A stretch of DNA of 64,000 nucleotides from Pseudomonas sp. IPO3778 (GTDB taxonomy: Bacteria > Pseudomonadota > Gammaproteobacteria > Pseudomonadales > Pseudomonadaceae), in NCBI RefSeq assembly GCF_013386825.1, contig NZ_JACARC010000030.1, forward strand, positions 62,001-126,000, written 5' to 3'. The position numbers and the translations under genes are program-made. Positions 7,926-15,968 of this stretch are shown here, piece by piece (position 1 is the first letter of the stretch; every line of letters begins with the position of its first letter). A model generated the notes under the pieces. That model was not told the DNA's origin, searched no databases, and was given only the letters and a program-made list of their open reading frames with translations.

Positions 7926-8693
7926 ATGTCCAATACGCTGTTTATTACTGGCGCGACCTCGGGTTTTGGCGAAGCCTGTGCCCGGCTTTTTGCCGAGGCC
8001 GGCTGGAAACTGGTGCTCACCGGCCGCCGCGCGGAGCGTCTGAACGCCCTGTGCGCCGAGCTTTCCAAGCAGACCGAAGTGCACGGCCTGGTGGTGGACG
8101 TACGTGACCGCAAGGCCATGGAAGAGGCGATCGCCAACTTGCCGCCGTCCTTCGCCACGCTGCGCGGGCTGATCAACAACGCCGGCCTGGCGGTGGGCAC
8201 CGACCCTGCGCCCAAGTGCAGCCTCGACGATTGGGAAACCATGGTCGACACCAACATCAAGGGCCTGCTGACCACCACCAGCCTGCTGTTGCCGCGCCTG
8301 ATCGCCCACGGCCGTGGCGCCGGCATCATCAACCTCGGCTCCATCGCCGGCAGCTACCCGTACCCGGGCAGCCACGTGTATGGCGGCACCAAGGCCTTCG
8401 TCAAACAGTTCTCCCTGAACCTGCGTTGCGACCTGCAAGGCACCGGGGTACGCGTGACCAACATCGAGCCGGGCCTGTGCGAAAGCGAGTTCTCCCTGGT
8501 GCGCTTTGCCGGTGACCAGGCGCGTTATGACGCGACCTATGCCGGTGCCGAGCCGATCCAGCCGCAGGACATCGCGGACACGATCTTCTGGGTGCTGAAC
8601 ACCCCGGCACACGTGAACATCAACCGCCTGGAGCTGATGCCGGTGAGCCAGACCTGGGCCGGGTTTGCGATTGAGCGGGGTGCCAAGGCTTAA
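7926..8693 (+). CDS. Short-chain dehydrogenase/reductase, YdfG-like
   Basis: A 255-residue classical SDR. The cofactor motif is TGATSGFGEACA (TGxxxGxG) near residue 8, followed by TGRR, which suggests NADP(H). NNAGLA is present, and the catalytic set is Ser (LGSIAGSYPYPGSHVYGGTKAF) with the Y-x-x-x-K of YGGTK. Length and sequence resemble E. coli YdfG, an NADP-dependent 3-hydroxy acid / L-allo-threonine dehydrogenase. The exact substrate cannot be read from the sequence. A strong AAGGAGA ribosome site precedes the ATG. It stands alone between two REPINs. Confidence 0.85.
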   Translation: MSNTLFITGATSGFGEACARLFAEAGWKLVLTGRRAERLNALCAELSKQTEVHGLVVDVRDRKAMEEAIANLPPSFATLRGLINNAGLAVGTDPAPKCSLDDWETMVDTNIKGLLTTTSLLLPRLIAHGRGAGIINLGSIAGSYPYPGSHVYGGTKAFVKQFSLNLRCDLQGTGVRVTNIEPGLCESEFSLVRFAGDQARYDATYAGAEPIQPQDIADTIFWVLNTPAHVNINRLELMPVSQTWAGFAIERGAKA

Positions 8694-8711
8694 GCGTCAC
8701 ACGTAATACAC

Positions 8712-8811
8712 TGTAGGAGCGAGCTTGCTCGCGAAGAACCTGAGGGCGCCGCGTGCATTCAGAATGCCCGCGTCATCGTTGACGTTTTTCGCGAGCAAGC
8801 TCGCTCCTACA
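8712..8811. repeat. REPIN, GTAGGAGCGAGC family
   Basis: Inverted arms with a spacer almost the same as that of the copy at 7152-7251. It lies between the SDR gene and the cation transporter gene; an alternative upstream reading of the latter would begin inside this repeat and is not credible. Confidence 0.92.
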
Positions 8812-8838
8812 GGTTTCAAGGTTTTGACAGGAGGATAT

Positions 8839-9744
8839 GTGAGTAACCGAGGTGAGCAGTCGCTGCTCAAACAATCGACGATTCTGATGTTCGCGGTCGC
8901 GATCGCCGGGATTGTCACGGGTGTGGTGTCGGGCGCCCAATCGATTTTATTCGACGGCTTTTTCTCGCTGATCGCCACCGCCATAAAGGTGCTGATGCTG
9001 ATCACGGCCACGCTGATCGCCAAAAAAAGCAACCAACGTTTCCAATTCGGCTATTGGCACCTGGAACCCATGGTGCTGCTGATCGAAGGCAGCTTTTTGC
9101 TGTTGATCGCCATCTACGCGTTTCTCAACGGTGTGTTCGGCATTATCAATGGCGGGCGCGATATCGAACTGGGCCTGGTGATCCTCTATGCGGCGGTGTT
9201 TACCGTCGTCGAGTTCGCCTATTTCTTCTACGTGCGTTATCGCAACCGCACGCTCAAATCGTCGCTGATCCAGTTCGACAACATCAGCTGGCTCGTGGAC
9301 GCCATGCTGTCGGTGGGCTTGCTGGTGAGCTTCCTGGCCGCCTTGTTGCTCAAGTCCCAGGGCTATGGGCAGTGGGCGGTGTACGTCGACCCGTTGATCC
9401 TGATCCTGCTGGCGCTGAGCATGCTGGCGCCGGCGTTCAAGATCCTGCGCCCGGCGCTCCGGGACGTGCTGGGAATAGTGCCGGACCAACTGGACGGCAA
9501 AGTGCGCGAAGTGATGGACGCGGCCCAGGCCAGGCATGGTTTTGACGACTACGTGTCCTATGTGCAGAAGCACGGGCGGGCGCGGTTTATCGAGATTCAT
9601 GTGGTGCTGCCGGCGGATTACCCGGTGGATAACGTCGCCACCCTGGATGGGCTGCGCGAAGAGATATCCACAGGGCTGGGCAAACCTGACGCGGCGCGCT
9701 GGCTGACGATCAGCTTTACCGGGGATCGCAAATGGATTGCGTGA
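8839..9744 (+). CDS. Cation diffusion facilitator (CDF) family transporter
   Basis: A 301-residue protein with six predicted membrane segments and a soluble C-terminal domain, typical of CDF metal-proton antiporters that export divalent metals. Segment II carries FDGFFSLIATAIKV and segment V carries DNISWLVDAMLSVGLL, where acidic residues bind metal in this family. The usual HxxxD pairs are replaced by D/N-containing versions, so the metal cannot be assigned. I chose the GTG at 8839 because AGGAGG lies about 5 bases before it; upstream codons fall in the REPIN. Confidence 0.8.
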   Translation: MSNRGEQSLLKQSTILMFAVAIAGIVTGVVSGAQSILFDGFFSLIATAIKVLMLITATLIAKKSNQRFQFGYWHLEPMVLLIEGSFLLLIAIYAFLNGVFGIINGGRDIELGLVILYAAVFTVVEFAYFFYVRYRNRTLKSSLIQFDNISWLVDAMLSVGLLVSFLAALLLKSQGYGQWAVYVDPLILILLALSMLAPAFKILRPALRDVLGIVPDQLDGKVREVMDAAQARHGFDDYVSYVQKHGRARFIEIHVVLPADYPVDNVATLDGLREEISTGLGKPDAARWLTISFTGDRKWIA

Positions 9745-9760
9745 TGGGCAGATAGACCGC

Positions 9761-9835
9761 TATCGCAGGCAAGCCAGCTCCCACATTTTGAAAGTGTTCA
9801 CAGTTCAAAGTGTGGGAGCTGGCTTGCCTGCGATA
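9761..9835. repeat. REPIN, GTGGGAGCTGGCTTGC family, inverted order
   Basis: The arms are arranged TATCGCAGGCAAGCCAGC ... GCTGGCTTGCCTGCGATA around a short spacer. It lies between the ends of two convergent genes (CDF transporter and AGE epimerase) and may serve as a two-way transcript end. Confidence 0.9.
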
Positions 9836-9847
9836 GGGCCCTGAACG

Positions 9848-10969
9848 TCAGCCGAGATATTCGACCAACCCCCGATAGCATGTCGCCAAGTGGTACGGCG
9901 TGGTCGACGGCATATCCCGTCGGCTCACCTGCCCCTTGGCATCCAGGCATTCGTTCCAACCCTTCCCATGCAGGAAGCGCTGCTGCAGCGCCAGCCATTG
10001 GCGTTGCAGCACGGCTTCACTGCCGGGGCGCAAGGTCAGCGCCCGCAGGTACTCGGCCTGGGCCCAGATGCGCTGGGTGCCGTCGCGTACGCTGCCGTCC
10101 AGGGCGAGCATGCCGCTGACCGCACCGGTCAGGTTATCCACACCCTTTTGCTCGGCATAGGTGAACGCTTTGTTCAGCGATGTGTGCAACGGTGTGCCCC
10201 GCAACAGGTCCGAAGATTCCAGCAGGAAGAACCATTCGAACTGATGCCCCGGCTCAAACCAGTTATCCACAGCGCCCAGCGGTTTTTCCATCATCACCCC
10301 GTGTTGGCGGTCGATGAAGCGCTTCTGCATGGCGTTGGCCAGGTCCAGCAACGCGTCTTGGGTCACGGCGTCTTCACGCACGGCCAGGGTGGCGAGGAAG
10401 CCTTCGGCGAGGTGCATCAGCGGGTTTTGCAGGGGGCCGGACTTGAGGGATGACCAGTTACGCTCCAGCACCGCTTCGTACAGGCCGTCGCCGGTGGCGA
10501 AGCGTTCGGCGACCACTTCCAGGGCCGCGTCGAGTACCGACTCCACCAGGGATTCCCGCACCTTGGCCCAATAGTGGGCACAGGCGAAGATGATGAAGGC
10601 GTGGGTGTAGAGGTCTTTGCGTTTATCCAGCGGCTTGCCGTGGGCGTCGATGCTGTAGAACCAGCCGCCGTGCTCGGCGTCGTGGAAGTGCCGTTGCAGG
10701 GAGCGGAACAGCGCGGCGGCGCGTTCCTCGGCAAAGGCTGCACCGGGCTCGCCGATCAGGCTGGCGAACAGGTACAACTGCCGGGCGCACGCCATGGCGC
10801 GGTAGCGTTGCGGGGGCAATGGCCGATGGTCGGCGTCCAGGGCTTCATAAGGCAGCGCCAGGTCGGCATTCCAGCCCGGGCCTTGCCAGAGCGGCACGAT
10901 CAGGTCGTGGAAATGCGTCAACACAGCGGTCAATTGAGGCTTGAGGGCGGAGCTTGGAGCGATGGGCAT
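9848..10969 (-). CDS. AGE family epimerase/isomerase (N-acylglucosamine 2-epimerase fold)
   Basis: A 373-residue protein of the alpha/alpha-barrel AGE family, which includes N-acylglucosamine 2-epimerase, mannose isomerase and YihS. Family-like segments are HDAEHGGWFYSIDAHGKPLDKRKDLYTHAFIIFACAHY, RNWSSLKSGPLQNPLMHLAEGFLA (with the MHL/E pair) and VDNWFEPGHQFEWFFLLE, which carry the conserved active-site histidines. The substrate is probably a sugar such as mannose or fructose but is not determined here. It is a single gene bounded by REPINs. Confidence 0.82.
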   Translation of the reverse strand: MPIAPSSALKPQLTAVLTHFHDLIVPLWQGPGWNADLALPYEALDADHRPLPPQRYRAMACARQLYLFASLIGEPGAAFAEERAAALFRSLQRHFHDAEHGGWFYSIDAHGKPLDKRKDLYTHAFIIFACAHYWAKVRESLVESVLDAALEVVAERFATGDGLYEAVLERNWSSLKSGPLQNPLMHLAEGFLATLAVREDAVTQDALLDLANAMQKRFIDRQHGVMMEKPLGAVDNWFEPGHQFEWFFLLESSDLLRGTPLHTSLNKAFTYAEQKGVDNLTGAVSGMLALDGSVRDGTQRIWAQAEYLRALTLRPGSEAVLQRQWLALQQRFLHGKGWNECLDAKGQVSRRDMPSTTPYHLATCYRGLVEYLG

Positions 10970-11045
10970 CGGCTGGCGTCGTCACGGCAGGGGTGTTTGC
11001 GCGACATGGTATCAGGCTTGAGGTAGGTGGTGGCTGTGAGTCCGT

Positions 11046-11112
11046 CATCGCGGGCAAGCCCGGCTCCCACAGTTGACTGAGTACTCCTGTGGGAGCCGGG
11101 CTTGCCCGCGAT
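11046..11112. repeat. REPIN, GTGGGAGCCGGGCTTGC variant
   Basis: Inverted arms (CATCGCGGGCAAGCCCGGC and its complement) lie in the 170 bases between the AGE gene start and the ureJ stop. Confidence 0.88.
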
Positions 11113-11137
11113 GAGGCCATTGGAAACGCCGTAAATC

Positions 11138-11710
11138 TCAGGCAGCGAGCAACCAAACCCCAGTCGCCGCCGAAGCCGCCCCGGCAACCCGCACCAGCGG
11201 CGCTGCGGCCGCGGGCAGGAAGCGCACCACGGCATAACCCGCCGCATGCAGAACCGCCGTCGCCCCCACAAACCCGGCCGCATACGCCCAAGGGCTGGAC
11301 ATGTCAGGCAGTTCCAACCCATGAGCCACGCCATGGAACAGCGCAAACAATGCAGTCGCCGCCACCGCCACGAACAACGGAGGCCGCACCGCCAGTGCCA
11401 CCGCCAGGCCCAGCGCCAGCACCGACGCGGCAATCCCGCTTTCCAGCGCCGGCAATTCCAGGCCTTCAAAGCCCAGCATCCCGCCGATCAGCATGGTGCC
11501 GACAAAGGTGCACGGCAGTGCCCAGCGTGCCGAACCTTTCTGTTGGGCGGCCCACAGGCCCACGGCGACCATCGCCAGCAAGTGGTCGATGCCGCCCAGC
11601 GGGTGACTGATACCGGCCACCAGGCCGTTGTCGCCATGACCCGGGTGGGCGAAGGCGAGGGCGGGGGTGAGCAGCAACGCTGCGGCAGCGAGAAGTGTAT
11701 TGAGGCGCAT
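11138..11710 (-). CDS. ureJ: HupE/UreJ-type nickel permease accessory protein
   Basis: A 190-residue membrane protein with a signal-like start (LLAAAALLLTPALAFAHPGHGD) and about six hydrophobic segments. HPGHGDNGLVAGISHPLGGIDHLLAMVAVGLWAAQ contains the H-P-x-x-G-x-D-H motif typical of HupE/UreJ, thought to bring nickel to urease or hydrogenase. The ATG at 11710 has AGGAG 6 bases upstream. It directly follows ureG on the same strand, so nickel supply for urease is the likely job. Confidence 0.85.
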   Translation of the reverse strand: MRLNTLLAAAALLLTPALAFAHPGHGDNGLVAGISHPLGGIDHLLAMVAVGLWAAQQKGSARWALPCTFVGTMLIGGMLGFEGLELPALESGIAASVLALGLAVALAVRPPLFVAVAATALFALFHGVAHGLELPDMSSPWAYAAGFVGATAVLHAAGYAVVRFLPAAAAPLVRVAGAASAATGVWLLAA

Positions 11711-11735
11711 GGACAAGCTCCTTTTTGTGGGGGGA

Positions 11736-12350
<615 letters not shown>

Positions 12351-12359
12351 ATGCTTCTC

Positions 12360-13034
12360 CTAAGAACGGAACAGGCGGCTGTACTGGCGCTCATGGGCCA
12401 TGCACGCCAGGGACAGGCCAAACGCGGCGCTGCCGTAATGATGGGGGTCGAGTTGGCTGGCGCCCCGTTGGGCTTGTTGCAGCAGCGGCAGCAGCTCACT
12501 GGTCAGGCGCTGGGCGGCTTGCTGGCCCAGGGGCAGGGTTTTCATCAGCACCGCCAGCTGGTTTTCCAGCCAGCTCCACAGCCAGGCAGCCAGGGCGTCA
12601 TCCGGGCTGATCTGCCAGGCGCGGGCGGCCAGCGCCCAGCCCAGGGCCAGGTGCGGTTCGGGTCGCTGGGCGAGGAACTCCCGCGCGGCGTCATCCAGTT
12701 CCGGCAAGCCGTTCAGCAGTTGGTGCAGGGAATAACCCATCTGCCGGCTTTCCTGATACAGCTCGCGGGTTTCGCGGCTGGCGCGGTGTTCGTCGCACAG
12801 CTGGGCGAGACGCGGCCAGTCTTCTTCAGCGGCGGCCTTGCAGTGGGCGAGTAGCAGCGGTGCCTCGAAGCGCGCCAGGTTGAGCAACAATTGATCGCTG
12901 ATCCAGCGCCCGGCACTCGCCGGGTCGGTGACGCGGGCTTGCTCCACGGCCATCTCCAGGCCCTGGGAATAGCTGTATCCACCAATCGGCAGCTGCGGAC
13001 TGGCCAGACGCAGCAGCGCCCAGGCTGGATTCAT
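12360..13034 (-). CDS. ureF: Urease accessory protein UreF
   Basis: A 224-residue all-alpha protein. It begins MNPAWALLRLASPQLPIGGYSYSQGLEMAVE, the conserved UreF opening, and contains LYQESRQMGYSLHQLL. UreF bridges UreD (UreH) and UreG on the apo-urease and gates GTP hydrolysis. Its start overlaps the ureE stop by four bases, so the two are translationally coupled. Confidence 0.95.
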   Translation of the reverse strand: MNPAWALLRLASPQLPIGGYSYSQGLEMAVEQARVTDPASAGRWISDQLLLNLARFEAPLLLAHCKAAAEEDWPRLAQLCDEHRASRETRELYQESRQMGYSLHQLLNGLPELDDAAREFLAQRPEPHLALGWALAARAWQISPDDALAAWLWSWLENQLAVLMKTLPLGQQAAQRLTSELLPLLQQAQRGASQLDPHHYGSAAFGLSLACMAHERQYSRLFRS

Positions 13035-13531
13035 AGACGTACGCCGAACTGGTGCAATTTGGGCGGGTAGTTGAAGTCTTCGTCGCCATGGCGGGAATGA
13101 TGATGGCCGCCGCCATAGGCACCGTGTTCCGGCTGGAACGGGGCCTCGATGGTTTCAGTGGTGGCGCCCAACTGATCGAGCATGGCCTTAAGCACATAGT
13201 CATCGAGCAGGCGCAGCCAGCCGTCACCCACTTGCAGGGCCACGTGGCGGTTGCCCAGGTGATAGGCGGCGCGGGTCAGTTCAAAGGCGCTGCTGCAGGT
13301 GACGTGCAGCAGTTGTTCAGGACGGGCGCACACGCGTACGACACGTCCGTCTTCGGCCTGTAGGAATTCACCATCGTGCAGCGGCGATTGGCCGCGCTCC
13401 AGAAACAGGCCGACGTCTTCTCCGTCGGCACTGAAACAGCGCAGGCGGCTTTTGCTGCGGGCTTCGAAGTTCAGCAGCAACTCGGCGGCCCAGACGGGTT
13501 CGGGGGCGATTCGGCGGTGGATCACCAGCAT
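13031..13531 (-). CDS. ureE: Urease accessory nickel chaperone UreE
   Basis: A 166-residue nickel-binding chaperone. It starts MLVIHRRIAPEPVWAAELLLNFEARSKSRLRC and ends with the histidine-rich tail HGAYGGGHHHSRHGDEDF, which binds nickel. The central segment VTCSSAFELTRAAYHLGNRHVALQV holds the conserved GNRH of the metal site. I chose the ATG at 13531 because GGAAG lies about 8 bases before it and the family starts here; the longer reading adds an unlikely 33-residue leader. It is first of the ureE-F-G-J run. Confidence 0.95.
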   Translation of the reverse strand: MLVIHRRIAPEPVWAAELLLNFEARSKSRLRCFSADGEDVGLFLERGQSPLHDGEFLQAEDGRVVRVCARPEQLLHVTCSSAFELTRAAYHLGNRHVALQVGDGWLRLLDDYVLKAMLDQLGATTETIEAPFQPEHGAYGGGHHHSRHGDEDFNYPPKLHQFGVRL

Positions 13532-13868
13532 CAGAAAGCTTCCAGCTATGAGCGATAAGCAAGCTAGAGCAAGGGTCTTGCCAACCACGCGGGAAGTGGG
13601 AATTCCCTGTAGGCAGGCGGTATGTGCCACCTGATGGCGCAGGAAATTATTCCAAAATGTTTCATTTTGGTGCGTGAGTGGATTTATAGCACCGGATCCG
13701 GGCGTTCGGCGTTGAATTCCACTGCAGGCTGCGTGAAATTTCTTTCATCTGTTGCCAGCTTTAGTTTCTTGGGACTTTTCCTACGCACTTACAGGATTCG
13801 CCGTGCGTTGAGTTACGTGCTGTTTCATTAGGATTCCGCTCCGTATTTAATCCTCAGCGGTTTCCAGC

Positions 13869-14357
13869 ATGTACAAGTCATTTTTCTGTTTATTGATTGT
13901 CAGCCTGTCGATGGCGATTTCATCCGCCTCGGCCAATCTTCAGCGCCCGGCTTCCATCGCGACGCCATCGTCGATCGACAACGTGATCGATCGCGCCCAC
14001 AGCCTGTTGGGCACGCCTTACAAGCTGGGTGGAACCACGGTGAAGCAGGGCTTCGATTGCAGCAGCTTCCTGGTGTACCTGTTCAAGACCGAAGCCAATA
14101 TCCATCTGCCCCGCACCACGGCGGCCATGCACCGCTCAACGGCGAGCACGATCAAGCGCGATGCGTTGCAACCGGGTGATGCGGTGTTTTTCAGGGGCAA
14201 TGGGCGTGGGCAAGTCAGTCACGTTGGCCTCTATATAGGAGAGGGCAAGTTCATTCACTCGCCACGCACGGGCAAAAGCGTGCGCATCGATTCCCTGGCC
14301 AACAGTTACTGGAACAGGAACTACACCACCGGCAAGCGTTTTCACGCCGTGCGCTGA
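13869..14357 (+). CDS. Secreted NlpC/P60 (C40) peptidoglycan hydrolase
   Basis: A 162-residue protein with an N-terminal signal peptide (about residues 1-22) and one NlpC/P60 domain. The catalytic set is visible: Cys64 in GFDCSSFLVYLF, His118 in SHVGLY and His130 in FIHSP. Such enzymes cut the D-Glu-mDAP bond in cell-wall peptides. The 5' region (13632-13868) holds no gene; I see no clear promoter there. It ends one base before the desT-like stop on the other strand (convergent). Confidence 0.88.
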   Translation: MYKSFFCLLIVSLSMAISSASANLQRPASIATPSSIDNVIDRAHSLLGTPYKLGGTTVKQGFDCSSFLVYLFKTEANIHLPRTTAAMHRSTASTIKRDALQPGDAVFFRGNGRGQVSHVGLYIGEGKFIHSPRTGKSVRIDSLANSYWNRNYTTGKRFHAVR

Positions 14358-14358
14358 G

Positions 14359-14991
14359 TTATTCGGTGCTGCCCAGGCCTTGCCAGTGCTTGAGGCCGAT
14401 AAAGATAAAACGCAGTTGCTGGGTGATCTTGGCTTGAGGCGTGAGGTGCGCAGGCAGCGCGTCGGCGGGCGGGTCGATAATGTCGGGCAGGGTGGCGAAC
14501 ACGCTCTTGACGATCAGGTCGGCCATCACATGCAAACCGTCGGCCCCCAGATGCTGCAGCTTGGGCATCAGGGTCAGGTCGGCGGCCAGGTCGCTGGTGA
14601 TGTCTTCACGCAGGGCCCCGATGGCTTGGCGAACCGCGAGGCTGCCACCGTATTGCTCACGGGCCAGGAACAGGAACTGCGAACGGTTGACGGCGACCAC
14701 GTCGAGGAAAATCCGCACGGAGGCATCAATGATGCCGCCCATCACGAATTCATTGTGGCGCACCAGGCGAATCGTTGCGCGAAAGGTCTGGCCGACTTCA
14801 CTGACCAATACCAGGCCCAACTGATCCATATCGGCAAAGTGACGGTAGAAACCGGTGGGCACGATGCCGGCGGTCTTGGCCACTTCACGCAGGCTCAGGC
14901 TGCCGAACCCACGGCCACACTCCATCAGATGGCGGGCTGCGTCCATCAGGGCGAGTCGGGTCTGTTGCTTCTGTTCGGCACGGGGCAGCAT
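14359..14991 (-). CDS. desT: TetR-family regulator, DesT-like (fatty acid desaturation control)
   Basis: A 210-residue TetR repressor. The helix-turn-helix is SLSLREVAKTAGIVPTGFYRHFADMDQL. The body (NRSQFLFLAREQYGGSLAVRQAIGALR and FATLPDIIDPPADALPAHL) closely resembles P. aeruginosa DesT, which senses the saturated/unsaturated acyl-CoA ratio and controls the DesCB desaturase. DesT is also beside ureE in P. aeruginosa as I recall, which supports the name. I chose the ATG at 14991 (MLPRAEQKQQ). The desCB target genes are not next to it here. Confidence 0.82.
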   Translation of the reverse strand: MLPRAEQKQQTRLALMDAARHLMECGRGFGSLSLREVAKTAGIVPTGFYRHFADMDQLGLVLVSEVGQTFRATIRLVRHNEFVMGGIIDASVRIFLDVVAVNRSQFLFLAREQYGGSLAVRQAIGALREDITSDLAADLTLMPKLQHLGADGLHVMADLIVKSVFATLPDIIDPPADALPAHLTPQAKITQQLRFIFIGLKHWQGLGSTE

Positions 14992-15096
14992 TGGCAGGCG
15001 GGCTTTGTGGACAAGGACAGCGACGCACTCTAGCAAATCGGCTTTGCCAGCGTCGAACTTCAACAGGGAGAAGGGCGTTGCGGTTTATACAAAGTC

Positions 15097-15125
15097 AAAG
15101 CCCGATCGGGTGATCGGGCTTTTTT
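15097..15125. terminator. Intrinsic terminator, 11-bp perfect stem
   Basis: AAAGCCCGATC - GGGT - GATCGGGCTTT is followed on the plus strand by a T run (15120-15125). On the minus strand the same stem is followed by TTTGACTTT, so it should end the transcript of the repeat-protein gene just upstream of desT. Confidence 0.8.
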
Positions 15126-15142
15126 CCAGGGCCAGCACGGGC

Positions 15143-15601
15143 TTAGCTCTGTGCTTGATGCAGTTGTTCCAGACGATCAGCACCACCTTCAGCTACAGCA
15201 CCGGCGTAGGCGCGTTCGTTGGCGCGGTCGGAACCGTTTTCAGCCAGGCCTTTCTCGTGCAGACGGGCACTGCCATTTTCTGCAACGCCTTCACTGTAAG
15301 CACGTTTGTTGGCTTGTTCGGCACCGCCTTCAACCAAACCTTTCTCTTCCAGACGATGACGGCCGTTTTCTACAACACCTTCGGTGTAAGCGCGTTTGTT
15401 GGCGTTGTCCGAACCGTTTTCAGTGATGCTGCCGTTGTAGTCGGTGTTGTTCTTGTCCGAAGCACCGCTGCGAGCCAGGGTCTGGCTTACGTGGGAAGCG
15501 TCGGCTTTCACTTGTGGAGTCGCTTGTTCAGCCGCTGGCAGGGCAAATGCGCTGGTGGCCAGGACGGAAAGTACAAAGCTTGCGAGTAATTGGCGTTTCA
15601 T
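15143..15601 (-). CDS. Secreted protein made of 30-residue repeats ("phage infection protein"-like)
   Basis: A 152-residue exported protein. The signal peptide is residues 1-20 (cut after AFA). Residues 61-150 are three copies of a 30-residue unit, with E61, E91 and E121 in register. Each copy has the pattern E(N/G)G....AN.RAY..(G/A)V(V/A)E(N/G)G...RL. I recall similar Pseudomonas proteins being labelled 'phage infection protein' on thin evidence; I know no proven function. AGGAG lies 7 bases before the ATG at 15601. The composition is hydrophilic with few aromatics, so it is probably extended or disordered in the periplasm. Confidence 0.75.
   Translation of the reverse strand: MKRQLLASFVLSVLATSAFALPAAEQATPQVKADASHVSQTLARSGASDKNNTDYNGSITENGSDNANKRAYTEGVVENGRHRLEEKGLVEGGAEQANKRAYSEGVAENGSARLHEKGLAENGSDRANERAYAGAVAEGGADRLEQLHQAQS
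15152..15421 (-). repeat. Three tandem 90-bp coding repeats
   Basis: In-frame tandem repeats within the secreted protein gene. The period is exactly 30 codons. The first two copies share ANKRAY and EKGL, and the third is more diverged (ANERAYAGAV). Confidence 0.8.
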
Positions 15602-15968
15602 GAGGGTTGCTCCTAGGGAGTGCGATAAATTGGGTACAGGGCTAATGCTACTCTTGATAAGTCGATATAAAAGTTCATAAACGCAATGGTAATAATCAAC
15701 AGAATTGATTGTTCCCCGGGAAGGCTCTATCTCGCAGGTCTCAAGCCCGGGCTTTTGCACCGTGGTGGGTATTTTCGACACGATCGTGGGTAACAACGGT
15801 GCGCCGTTGATGATTGAAGCTGTCGAGTTGGTCAGGAAAGGCGGTTTTTACGGGTAAATCATCAATGGGGTTAAACCCCCGCGCCGTTTGTCAGTCGTAG
15901 CCATATAAGCTGTAGTCAAAACGTGCGCCCCAGCGCGCCCGCTCAGTCGTAACCTGGAGTCCTGTGCA

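Noticed and set aside
7204..8107. Open frames of 139 and 174 residues in the braG-SDR gap
   Set aside because: They start inside a REPIN or run through the DnaA-box-like repeats into the SDR gene. Codon use and composition are not gene-like.
13622..13831. 69-residue frame before the NlpC/P60 gene
   Set aside because: No ribosome site and no recognisable product. The region is more AT-rich and fits a promoter region.
15708..15857. Plus-strand peptide ending GIFDTIVGNNGAPLMIEAVELVRKGGFYG before the AsmA gene
   Set aside because: The composition looks protein-like, but no start codon with a ribosome site is visible and I could not place it in a family. It may be a gene remnant; the evidence is too thin to list.
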